Shown in pieces: positions 20,375 to 27,327 of a DNA stretch of 64,000 bases. The notes below the pieces were generated by a model. It did no database searches. It was not told where the DNA came from and saw only the letters and a program-made list of their open reading frames with translations. Each line of letters starts with the position of its first letter. Position 1 is the first letter of the stretch. Both the position numbers and the translations under genes were made by a program. This DNA is from Comamonadaceae bacterium (lineage in GTDB: Bacteria > Pseudomonadota > Gammaproteobacteria > Burkholderiales > Burkholderiaceae_C): NCBI GenBank assembly GCA_947453965.1, contig CANGIQ010000002.1, positions 124,001 through 188,000 of the forward strand, written 5' to 3'.

Positions 20375-21169
20375 TTAAAGCGTGGGTACGTTTTGCAATG
20401 AAAGCCAGTGTGTCAAGGCTTGTGGACGGGAAAAGAAAAAACCTTGTACGAATTGGCAGTTCAACGCCTCTAGTGCTTTGCACTGTTCGGCTGTTTCTAC
20501 CCCTTCGGCAATTAATTCAATGCCAAACTCTCGTGTCAAAGCGACAACAGCTTTCACAATGGCATAGACCATGGGGTGATCAATTTGCTGGATAAATTGT
20601 CGGTCGAGTTTGAGGACATCAAACGGTAGCTTGTGCAAACGCGCCAAGCTGGATTGGCCAGACCCAAAGTCGTCCATGACGATGCGAATACCACGTGCAC
20701 GAAGCGCGTGCAGCCCGTCAATCACCGTTTGCGAAATACGCTGGAAATAAGTTTCGGTGATTTCAAAATCCAAATGCTCGATCAAAGGCTTGGGCAGCTC
20801 TTTCAGCCATCTATCAATAAACGATAAGAAGTCAGGCTCCGCCATATGTCGGATAGACAGATTCACTCCCACGCGAATGCTCGGATAGCGCCCTATCAGT
20901 AGTGGCAGGTCGCGTGCCAGTTGAGAAAAAACCAAACGCTCTAGCGGCGCAATTAGCCCGGTTTGCTCCGCGACTGGAATGAACTGCTCTGGCGAAATCT
21001 CCCCCCACGGACCAGCTGTGATGCGACACAAAGCCTCAAAGCCCACCAATTTTTGCGATGGAAACGCATTTTGACCTTGGTACACCAAGTTAATTTGTTG
21101 CTGTTCGATAGCGAATTGGAGTGCTTGCTGGATGTGAGGAATGTGACTTGCTGAAACATCGGGTTGCAT
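20375..21169 (-). CDS. EAL-domain cyclic-di-GMP phosphodiesterase
   Basis: A 264-aa protein that is an EAL domain almost end to end, with no sensor domain. Catalytic and metal residues are conserved: E45-A-L, the Asn in VGVNLS, the Glu in FEITET, DDFGSG, the Lys in VLKLDR and the Glu of EGVET. It should hydrolyse c-di-GMP to pGpG. It is the first gene of the EAL-glycosyltransferase-barrel operon; its stop abuts the next ATG (TAA-ATG), so the hydrolase and polymer synthase are made together. Confidence 0.93.
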   Translation of the reverse strand: MQPDVSASHIPHIQQALQFAIEQQQINLVYQGQNAFPSQKLVGFEALCRITAGPWGEISPEQFIPVAEQTGLIAPLERLVFSQLARDLPLLIGRYPSIRVGVNLSIRHMAEPDFLSFIDRWLKELPKPLIEHLDFEITETYFQRISQTVIDGLHALRARGIRIVMDDFGSGQSSLARLHKLPFDVLKLDRQFIQQIDHPMVYAIVKAVVALTREFGIELIAEGVETAEQCKALEALNCQFVQGFFFSRPQALTHWLSLQNVPTL

Positions 21170-21345
21170 GGAACGATTTTCCTATTCAATGGCGGATATT
21201 TCTTGTTGTGTGAGATTTGATTTGCTTGAAAAACAAATTAAGTGCTCGCGTTGAGTTCTATTGTTTTAATTTGAGTGATTGATTAAATCCGCTTGATCTG
21301 AGATATCTTGATAATTGGATGAAACTTTCAAAGAGATAGTCGATC

Positions 21346-21642
21346 ATGACTTCTACAGAACGACGGCATCCAGCGAATGCCCAATTACGCGAAAAAATTG
21401 ATCGTATTCAGCAGATAAGTCGAGAGCTGAAAACCTTGGTCGAGCAAATCCAAGTGCAAACGGTGACTTCTGCTCGACAAGGCCAGATCACTGATCTGCC
21501 TTGTAAAAAGTTTGCCCATGATGTGTCACCCATATTTCAGCGACAACGTATTGCCACGAAGCAACTTCAAGAACAAATTAAAGGAACACCTTCGCGCGCA
21601 GTGTTCATTAGCGATGAAGAACGCGCAGCTTTGATGATGTGA
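21346..21642 (+). CDS. Hypothetical small coiled-coil protein
   Basis: A 98-aa open frame with ATG at 21346 and an AAAGAGAT sequence about 9 nt upstream. The first 45 residues look like a charged helix with heptad-like hydrophobics (EKIDRIQQISRELKTLVEQI). No domain is recognised. It is divergent from the EAL gene across 176 bp of A/T-rich DNA that must hold both promoters. The codon pattern looks protein-like and no better frame overlaps, so it is listed as probable. Confidence 0.55.
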   Translation: MTSTERRHPANAQLREKIDRIQQISRELKTLVEQIQVQTVTSARQGQITDLPCKKFAHDVSPIFQRQRIATKQLQEQIKGTPSRAVFISDEERAALMM

Positions 21643-21723
21643 TGCGCCTTGAATGACCCAACGACTTCAACCAAGACAAATGAAGCGCCCAATACGGTGC
21701 AACTACAATCTATCGCTTCGGTT

Positions 21724-21800
21724 GGGGCGTTAGCTCAGTTGGTTAGAGCAGAGGACTCATAATCCTTTGGTCGACAGTTCAAGTCTGTCACGCCCTACCA
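21724..21800 (+). tRNA. tRNA with CAU anticodon (probably elongator tRNA-Met)
   Basis: A 77-nt cloverleaf with acceptor GGGGCGT/ACGCCCT (first pair G-U), encoded ACCA, D-arm TAGCTCAGTTGGTTAGAGC, and anticodon loop CTCATAA giving CAT. A CAU anticodon can belong to elongator Met or to tRNA-Ile2 modified with lysidine; the overall pattern fits elongator Met. tRNA-Arg follows 68 nt downstream. Confidence 0.88.
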
Positions 21801-21868
21801 TCTCTTTGAACGTTCTTCAAACGTCAAAGGAGCCATGATTTTTCTGTGCTAGAATCATGGTTTTCCAG

Positions 21869-21945
21869 GCGGCTGTAGCTCAGCTGGATAGAGTACTTGG
21901 CTACGAACCAAGGGGTCGTGGGTTCGATTCCTGCCAGCCGCACCA
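21869..21945 (+). tRNA. tRNA-Arg (ACG anticodon)
   Basis: A 77-nt cloverleaf with a perfect 7-bp acceptor stem GCGGCTG/CAGCCGC, discriminator A and encoded CCA, T-arm GGGTTCGATTC, and anticodon loop CTACGAA giving ACG (read as ICG). Confidence 0.95.
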
Positions 21946-21953
21946 AATTGACT

Positions 21954-21990
21954 AAGGGTTCACATCTTCGGATGTGAACCCTTTTTCTTT
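21954..21990 (+). terminator. Rho-independent terminator after tRNA-Arg
   Basis: A perfect 13-bp stem AAGGGTTCACATC with a TTCG loop followed by TTTCTTTTG directly after the tRNA-Arg CCA end. This is a textbook intrinsic terminator. Confidence 0.9.
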
Positions 21991-22017
21991 TGTTCAACTC
22001 TGACGTACGATTTACGC

Positions 22018-22458
22018 ATGAAAACACGTACTCCCTATTTGTCGTCTCTGGCGCTTGTTGGCGCTGTGGTTTTGAGTGGTTGCGCTACGCCGATGGCCAA
22101 GCCCGCTTTTTATCCCAATGCCCACTACCAAAGTGTGGGCCCTGCACGCGCAGAAGCCGATGCGCAAGCATGTGCAAGCCTAGCCCAGCAGTCGGATGTA
22201 GGCGCTGTTAACAAAATGGATGCGGCTCACGCCGGTGCAGCAGGGGCTGCAGGTGTCGGGGCGGCAGGTGTGGTGGGCTCAGTGCTGAGCGGTCGCAAGC
22301 CCGATTTGAAAAACATCGCCGCAGGTGCTGCTGCGATCGGTGCGGGTGGCGCTGCAGCGGCGACCGCTGGACAGTCGATCAGTGGAAGCGGCTTGTACCG
22401 CCAATTTGTGCAGCAGTGCTTGGCGGAGCGCGGTTATCACGTGATTGGATGGCACTGA
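22018..22458 (+). CDS. Glycine-zipper lipoprotein
   Basis: A 146-aa protein with a lipoprotein signal peptide ending in lipobox LSGC (about residues 19-22) and a central Gly/Ala-rich region (about 70-125, e.g. AGAAGAAGVGAAGVVG) that fits a glycine-zipper membrane segment. The C-terminus has a conserved-looking YRQFVQQCLAERGYHVIGW. It is probably an outer-membrane or periplasm-facing lipoprotein of unknown role. Its 3' end lies 16 bp before greB. Confidence 0.8.
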   Translation: MKTRTPYLSSLALVGAVVLSGCATPMAKPAFYPNAHYQSVGPARAEADAQACASLAQQSDVGAVNKMDAAHAGAAGAAGVGAAGVVGSVLSGRKPDLKNIAAGAAAIGAGGAAAATAGQSISGSGLYRQFVQQCLAERGYHVIGWH

Positions 22459-22474
22459 GTCTTTACAAAATGCC

Positions 22475-23032
22475 ATGAGCAAAGCCTTCACGCGCGAAAG
22501 CGACTCAGACGACGAAGAACTCAGCCTGCCACCACTGCCTGTGGGCGGCAAAAACTACATCACCCCACAGGGATATGCGGTGCTGCGTACCGAGTTGTTT
22601 GACTTGATCGACAACGAACGTCCGCGCATTGTCGAGATCGTGCATTGGGCCGCGAGTAACGGTGATCGTTCTGAAAATGGCGATTACCTGTATGGCAAAA
22701 AACGCTTGCGTGAAATCGATCGTCGCATCCGTTTTTTGACCAAGCGCCTAGAGATTGCCGAAGTCACCGACCCAAGCGCGCATTACGGTAAAGACCAAGT
22801 TTTCTTTGGTGCCACCGTGACCTATGTGGATGAAGCCAGTGTTGAACGCACGGTGACGATCTTGGGCATTGATGAGGCCGACAGCCTGAAGCAACAAGTG
22901 ACTTGGGTGTCACCCATTGCACGCGCACTGCTCAAGGCGCGTGAAGGCGATGTGGTCAAGCTGGTCACGCCTGTTGGCGTGCACGAGGTGGAAGTGGTCG
23001 AGGTGCGTTATCCCGCACCTGTGGCGGCTTAA
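22475..23032 (+). CDS. greB: Transcription elongation factor GreB
   Basis: GreB inserts in the RNA polymerase secondary channel and stimulates cleavage of backtracked RNA. The 185-aa product has the N-terminal coiled coil with the acidic tip region NGDRSENGDYLYGKKRLREID and the C-terminal FKBP-like domain. The signature YGKKRLREIDRRIRFL fits GreB rather than GreA. The ATG at 22475 (MSKAFTRES) is preferred over an upstream start inside the lipoprotein gene. Its stop overlaps the convergent spoT stop in TTAA. Confidence 0.95.
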   Translation: MSKAFTRESDSDDEELSLPPLPVGGKNYITPQGYAVLRTELFDLIDNERPRIVEIVHWAASNGDRSENGDYLYGKKRLREIDRRIRFLTKRLEIAEVTDPSAHYGKDQVFFGATVTYVDEASVERTVTILGIDEADSLKQQVTWVSPIARALLKAREGDVVKLVTPVGVHEVEVVEVRYPAPVAA

Positions 23033-25290
23033 GGTGTACGGCCCACACCAGACACCACGCGCTGCGCTTGCACCACCGAGGTCACACGGCGCAAGTTGCG
23101 CAACACAGCATCCAAGTGCGCGGTGTCACGCACCGATATCACAAAACGTAAATCAGTCGCTTCTTGGCCGCTGACTTCGTCAGCCATATTGACCAAGGTG
23201 ATGTCTGCCTCGGCGGATGTGATGGCCGACGCCACACGCGCCAACACGCCTTTGCCGTTGCTGACAGTGACCACCACGGCGACTTCAAAATGACGCGTGG
23301 GTTCTTCGGCCCATTCCACTGCGATGAAGCGTTCGCTGTCTTTGTGTTTGAGGCGTTGCCCCACGGCGCATTGATCCAAGTGAACCACCAAGCCTTCGCC
23401 GCGACCTAAATAGCCCACGATGGCGTCGCCCGGAATCGGATGGCAGCAAGGCGCGTATTGCACCGATGCGTTCTCGCTGCCGTCCACGATCACGCTGCCT
23501 TGTGACACGTTTTCATGGGCGGTGAAGCGTTCGCGGCTCATCAGCAAGGCATCGGGTTTTTGGCCCATGTCGGCGAGCAGGTTGGCCAACCGTTTGGCCA
23601 CGATGCTGGCCACGCGCTTGCCCAGTCCGAGGTCCACCAACAATTCGTCTTGTGTTTTGCTGCCGGTGAAGCGCAGCAGTTTTTCCCACAGCAGTTGGTG
23701 CGCATCGTCGGTTTGGGGCATTTCTTCAATACCCTCAGCACGCAAAGCTTGCGCTAACAATTTACGGCCCAGCTCTTTGGACTCGACCTGCGCCATGGTT
23801 TTGAGGTGATGGCGAATTTTGGAACGTGCGCGACCGGTGCGCACAAAGCCCAGCCACGCGGGGTTAGGAGAGGCCACCGCCGAGGTCACAACTTCCACCA
23901 CGTCGCCGTTGCGCAGCTCGGTGCGCAGTGGCACTTGTTCGCCGTTGACCTTGGCCGCCATGGTGCGGTCGCCCACATCGCTGTGAACCGCATACGCAAA
24001 GTCCACCACCGTGGCACCACGCGGCATGGCCATGATGCGGCTCTTGGGCGTGAATACATACACCGCGTCGGGGAACAGGTCGACTTTGACGTGGTCCCAA
24101 AACTCGGTGGCGTCGCGTGTTTCATCTTGGATATCGAGCAAGGATTGCAGCCACTTGTTGCCCAAGTTCTCACCGCCATCGCTGCTGCCGTTGGTCTTGT
24201 AAAGCCAATGCGCTGCAATGCCAGATTCGGCCACCAGGTGCATGGCCTCGGTGCGCATTTGAAACTCGACGTTCAAACCCGATGGGCCGACCAGGGTGGT
24301 GTGCAAGGACTGGTAGCCATTGATTTTGGCAATTGCAATGTGGTCTTTGAACTTGCCCGGCACAGGTTTGTAGAGCTGGTGCAGCACGCCCATGGCGGTG
24401 TAGCAGTCAACCACCTCGGGCAAGATGAGGCGAAAACCGTAAATGTCGGTGACCTGCGCAAAGCTCAAATGCTTGCTGTCCATTTTTTTGTAAATGGAAT
24501 ACAGCGTTTTTTCGCGGCCCGAAATGCGTACAGACAGCCCCGCTTTGGCAAACGCCGCCTCGACTTCGTGTTGCACAAGCTGCATCAAATCGCGGCGGCG
24601 GTGACGCGCTTTTTGGACGGCTTTGCTGAGCACTTTGTAGCGCCAAGGCATCAGGTGCTGAAATGCCAGTTCTTGCAGCTCGCGGTAGGTTTGGTTCAGG
24701 CCCAATCGGTGTGCGATGGGGACGTAAATTTCAAGCGTCTCGCTTGAGATGCGCCCCCACTTGGCTCTGGGCATGTCGCCCATGGTGCGCATGTTGTGGC
24801 TGCGATCTGCCAGCTTGACCAAGATGACCCGCACATCGCGCGCCATGGCCAAGAGCATTTTGCGAAACGATTCCGCTTGGTTCTCTTCGCGGGTGTTGAA
24901 TTCGAGTTTGTCCAGCTTGGTCAAACCATCGACCAAGTCGGCCACCTGGATGCCAAAGCGTTCGATCAAATCGGTTTTGGTGATGCCGCAGTCTTCCATC
25001 GCGTCGTGCAGCAAGGCTGCTGACAGCGCTTGTGCATCGAGTTTCCAGTCGGCACATTGAGCGGCCACTGCGATGGGGTGGGTGATGTAGGGCTCGCCGC
25101 TGTTGCGCATTTGGCCCAAATGCGCTTCGTCGGCATAGCGGTAGGCCCGACGCACCATGTCGAGTCCCTCGGCATTCAAGTAGCTGAGTTTTTCGGTGAG
25201 CGCTGCAAAGCTTGCTGCAGCAGCGTTAGCCGCAGCAGGGCTCACTGCAGGTGGTGCAGCGGGCTTTGAGGAGGGTTTGACGGCGCTCAT
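23029..25290 (-). CDS. spoT: Bifunctional (p)ppGpp synthetase/hydrolase SpoT/Rel
   Basis: It makes and degrades the alarmone (p)ppGpp. The 753-aa protein has an HD hydrolase domain (about 50-200, with intact HDAMED), a synthetase domain (about 240-360, with YGFRL and NGYQSLHT), a TGS domain (about 400-465) and a C-terminal ACT domain (about 675-750). The KFKD motif before HIAIAK is of the positively charged type found in bifunctional enzymes. The first 40 residues are Ala/Pro-rich. It is the last gene of gmk-rpoZ-spoT; a hairpin terminator lies just before its start. Confidence 0.95.
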   Translation of the reverse strand: MSAVKPSSKPAAPPAVSPAAANAAAASFAALTEKLSYLNAEGLDMVRRAYRYADEAHLGQMRNSGEPYITHPIAVAAQCADWKLDAQALSAALLHDAMEDCGITKTDLIERFGIQVADLVDGLTKLDKLEFNTREENQAESFRKMLLAMARDVRVILVKLADRSHNMRTMGDMPRAKWGRISSETLEIYVPIAHRLGLNQTYRELQELAFQHLMPWRYKVLSKAVQKARHRRRDLMQLVQHEVEAAFAKAGLSVRISGREKTLYSIYKKMDSKHLSFAQVTDIYGFRLILPEVVDCYTAMGVLHQLYKPVPGKFKDHIAIAKINGYQSLHTTLVGPSGLNVEFQMRTEAMHLVAESGIAAHWLYKTNGSSDGGENLGNKWLQSLLDIQDETRDATEFWDHVKVDLFPDAVYVFTPKSRIMAMPRGATVVDFAYAVHSDVGDRTMAAKVNGEQVPLRTELRNGDVVEVVTSAVASPNPAWLGFVRTGRARSKIRHHLKTMAQVESKELGRKLLAQALRAEGIEEMPQTDDAHQLLWEKLLRFTGSKTQDELLVDLGLGKRVASIVAKRLANLLADMGQKPDALLMSRERFTAHENVSQGSVIVDGSENASVQYAPCCHPIPGDAIVGYLGRGEGLVVHLDQCAVGQRLKHKDSERFIAVEWAEEPTRHFEVAVVVTVSNGKGVLARVASAITSAEADITLVNMADEVSGQEATDLRFVISVRDTAHLDAVLRNLRRVTSVVQAQRVVSGVGRTP

Positions 25291-25312
25291 GAACGTGACT
25301 TTACCCGGAATG

Positions 25313-25342
25313 AAAAAAAGCACCGAAAAATCGGTGCTTTTT
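25313..25342 (-). terminator. Intrinsic terminator between rpoZ and spoT
   Basis: On the minus strand a perfect 12-bp stem AAAAAGCACCGA/TCGGTGCTTTTT with a TTTT loop ends in a run of seven T, 17 nt past the rpoZ stop and 22 nt before the spoT ATG. It should terminate most rpoZ transcripts, so spoT would be attenuated or driven by another promoter. Confidence 0.8.
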
Positions 25343-25359
25343 GTGTGGTGTGCGCAGAA

Positions 25360-25563
25360 TTAACCTGGCACTTTTTTCAGCATTTCCAGGCCAATTTGAC
25401 CTGCTGCAATTTCGCGCAAAGCGGTCACGCCGGGCTTGTTTTTGCTTTCGACCTTGGCGGTGTGGCCTTGGCTGAGCATGCGTGCACGGTAGGTGGCGCA
25501 CAGCACCAGCTGAAAGCGGTTTGGAATCTGCTCAAGACAGTCTTCAACGGTAATGCGTGCCAT
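25360..25563 (-). CDS. rpoZ: RNA polymerase omega subunit
   Basis: Omega helps fold and assemble the beta' subunit and forms part of a ppGpp site on RNA polymerase. The 67-aa product starts [20 protein letters not shown], the family signature, with the ATYRARML segment following. It lies 16 nt after gmk and before spoT, the usual order. Confidence 0.96.
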   Translation of the reverse strand: MARITVEDCLEQIPNRFQLVLCATYRARMLSQGHTAKVESKNKPGVTALREIAAGQIGLEMLKKVPG

Positions 25564-25579
25564 GTGGATACTCCAGAAT

Positions 25580-26203
25580 TCAGGTGATGTTCAAGGCGTG
25601 AAAGATATCCGCCCGAGCCCGGCGCTGTGCCAGGTATTTGAGGCGTTGTGCATGCACGATCGCTTTCAGGTCGAACAAGGCCGTCTCAAACAGTTCATTG
25701 ATTATAACGTAGTCAAATTCTTTCGCCTGTGCCATCTCCTCGGCAGCATTTTTGAGGCGCAGGTCAATGATCTCCGGAGCATCCTCGCCACGGTTGTGCA
25801 GGCGTGACTTGAGCTCTTCCCAGCTGGGTGGCAAGATGAAAATCAAAACGGCGTTAGCAAACAGTTTTTTGACTTGGATGGCGCCTTGAAAATCGATTTC
25901 CAAAATCACGTCAGCGCCTTGGGCAATGCGGTCTTCAATGGCTTTGCGCGAGGTGCCGTAGCGCTGGCCATGCACATTGGCCCATTCCAAAAAAGCATTG
26001 GCTTCGACCATGTGGTCAAACTCAGGTGGAGAAACGAAAAAATATTCGCGTCCATGCTTTTCTTGCCCACGGGGTTGGCGTGTGGTGTGCGACACGGAGG
26101 GCCGGACTTTGGCATCGAGCTCCATCAAGGCTTTGACGAGGCTTGATTTGCCAGCCCCGCTGGGAGCTGCGACTACAAAGAGGTTGCCGGGAAAGTTGTC
26201 CAT
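25580..26203 (-). CDS. gmk: Guanylate kinase
   Basis: Gmk converts GMP to GDP. The 207-aa product has the P-loop [11 protein letters not shown], the GMP-binding SHTTRQPR and EYFFVS segments, and LEIDFQGA. The ATG at 26203 overlaps by one base a TAA that ends the sequence KQVQNIE upstream; this matches the normal C-terminus of YicC and shows that the original yicC-gmk junction lay here before the island inserted. Its original upstream neighbour yicC is now 12.8 kb away. Confidence 0.96.
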   Translation of the reverse strand: MDNFPGNLFVVAAPSGAGKSSLVKALMELDAKVRPSVSHTTRQPRGQEKHGREYFFVSPPEFDHMVEANAFLEWANVHGQRYGTSRKAIEDRIAQGADVILEIDFQGAIQVKKLFANAVLIFILPPSWEELKSRLHNRGEDAPEIIDLRLKNAAEEMAQAKEFDYVIINELFETALFDLKAIVHAQRLKYLAQRRARADIFHALNIT

Positions 26204-26225
26204 TATTCGATGTTCTGTACTTGTT
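26204..26225. repeat. Left direct repeat of the island (original yicC 3' end)
   Basis: This 22-bp copy differs from the right copy at two positions; the last 14 bp are identical. Read on the minus strand it encodes QVQNIE and a TAA stop that overlaps the gmk ATG, which is how YicC proteins usually end. It is therefore probably the remnant of the pre-insertion junction. Confidence 0.75.
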
Positions 26226-26541
26226 TACCTGTCGCAAGGCTTGTAGGTGATAAAAACTGAAGACTGCAAAAAGATCAAACTCATACTAGTCCGTACGGGC
26301 GAAATTTAAATGCACATAAACAGATGCATTATCCGGCAGGGATGACTAAATTTATTGAGCTAGGGAATCTTAGAGTGCTGCAAATACTTTCACTCCATCA
26401 TGTCTATGCGTGTTAGCCCATTAAAAACTGAACTGATAGACACAGCAAGCGTTAAGTCTTAATGGTTCATTTGTCATATCTGATATTTTTATAAATTCTG
26501 TATTACGATTCAAGTACTATTTTGACGACTAATTGTCTTGT
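26226..26541. promoter_or_regulatory. A/T-rich gene-free region between gmk and the island operon
   Basis: No convincing gene lies in these 316 bp. The region must promote gmk-rpoZ-spoT on the minus strand and the island operon on the plus strand. On the plus strand TTGTCA at 26471 and TATAAA at 26490 are seen but are too close (13 bp) for a standard sigma-70 pair. On the minus strand TTGATC at 26277-26272 followed about 17 bp later by TTTTAT is a weak candidate. Neither is assigned with confidence. Confidence 0.4.
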
Positions 26542-26979
26542 ATGACCTGTCATTGTCCCTCATGTCAGCAACCTAATATCCGTACAGCCAAACTTTGCCT
26601 TCGATGTGCAACGCCTCTGTACCCAGAGGATTTTGCTGGGGCATTCGCGCAGCCTAATTTGAAGCAGGTCGTACATATGCCGTTCGGCTTCGTGAAAACT
26701 TCCAGATTATGCGGTGACGTGTTTTCTGAAGGGAGCAGTCACAAATCAAAGCCGACCTGGCTTAATTTGTCGAAACTGTTTTACCAGCGATCTCGCACTG
26801 GGCATAAGACAGGGTATCTGGTTTTCTCGCTGTTGGTGTTGTTGATCGTGGGCTATGTTCTGTCGTCGCAGTACAAGCATCTAGATTTGCCGGACGTCAC
26901 CATCAATTCATCATCGACAGGTTATTTCGAGTCACCCCCTGCCACTGCATCAAAAGGGTCTGCCATAGGCGGCTTCTAA
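26542..26979 (+). CDS. Zinc-ribbon, single-pass membrane protein (island gene 1)
   Basis: A 145-aa protein of unknown function. It opens with a zinc ribbon (CPSC at about 5-8 and CLRC at about 19-22), then a basic linker, then one hydrophobic helix (about 94-112, YLVFSLLVLLIVGYV) and a short Ser/Thr-rich tail. The topology suggests a cytosolic ribbon anchored in the inner membrane. The ATG at 26542 is preferred; an in-frame TTG lies at 26533. It is the first gene of a tight six-gene operon. Membrane-anchored zinc-ribbon proteins next to SPFH-type proteins are known from the Bacillus ydj operon, a possible analogy only. Confidence 0.75.
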   Translation: MTCHCPSCQQPNIRTAKLCLRCATPLYPEDFAGAFAQPNLKQVVHMPFGFVKTSRLCGDVFSEGSSHKSKPTWLNLSKLFYQRSRTGHKTGYLVFSLLVLLIVGYVLSSQYKHLDLPDVTINSSSTGYFESPPATASKGSAIGGF

Positions 26980-26994
26980 GTTCGATTACATGTC

Positions 26995-27327
26995 ATGAGC
27001 CTTATTACAGATCGCGTGTCTAAATTCCCGCAGGTGCTTTTGCAAGGCAGCCTCCAGATGGCCTTGCTGTTTGAAGGATCCAAGTCCGAAGGCATCTACC
27101 CTGTACTGATTTGTCAAGATGGCAAACAATACCGTGTTCATATACGTAAAGCAACGCCACGCCGTGCGGGGCAACTTCTCACAGCGTGGGTAGGACAACA
27201 TGTTGCATTGGAGGGGGCGGTCGATGATTTAAGAGGTCACTGGCGGTTGGTGCTTGAGCCTGATTTTGCGGTTGTAGTCGTCACTCAGGACATGCTTAAG
27301 CATGATGACGGAGAGCCGGCACCATGA
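26995..27327 (+). CDS. Small beta-rich protein (island gene 2)
   Basis: A 110-aa protein with no recognised domain. Alternating hydrophobic strands (VLLQGSLQMALLFEG, YRVHIRK, HVALEGAVDD, HWRLVLEPDFAVVVV) suggest a small beta-barrel, possibly OB-like. It has no cysteines arranged as a ribbon, no signal peptide and no TM segment. It starts 15 nt after gene 1, and its last codons overlap the start of the C25-like peptidase gene (ATGA), so the two are probably made together and may interact. Confidence 0.7.
   Translation: MSLITDRVSKFPQVLLQGSLQMALLFEGSKSEGIYPVLICQDGKQYRVHIRKATPRRAGQLLTAWVGQHVALEGAVDDLRGHWRLVLEPDFAVVVVTQDMLKHDDGEPAP

Noticed and set aside
23806-24747. 313-aa plus-strand open frame inside spoT
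   Set aside because: Antisense shadow of the SpoT synthetase and TGS regions.
26471-26495. TTGTCA and TATAAA as a sigma-70 promoter for the island operon
   Set aside because: Spacing is 13 bp instead of about 17, so it is only noted within the gene-free region entry.
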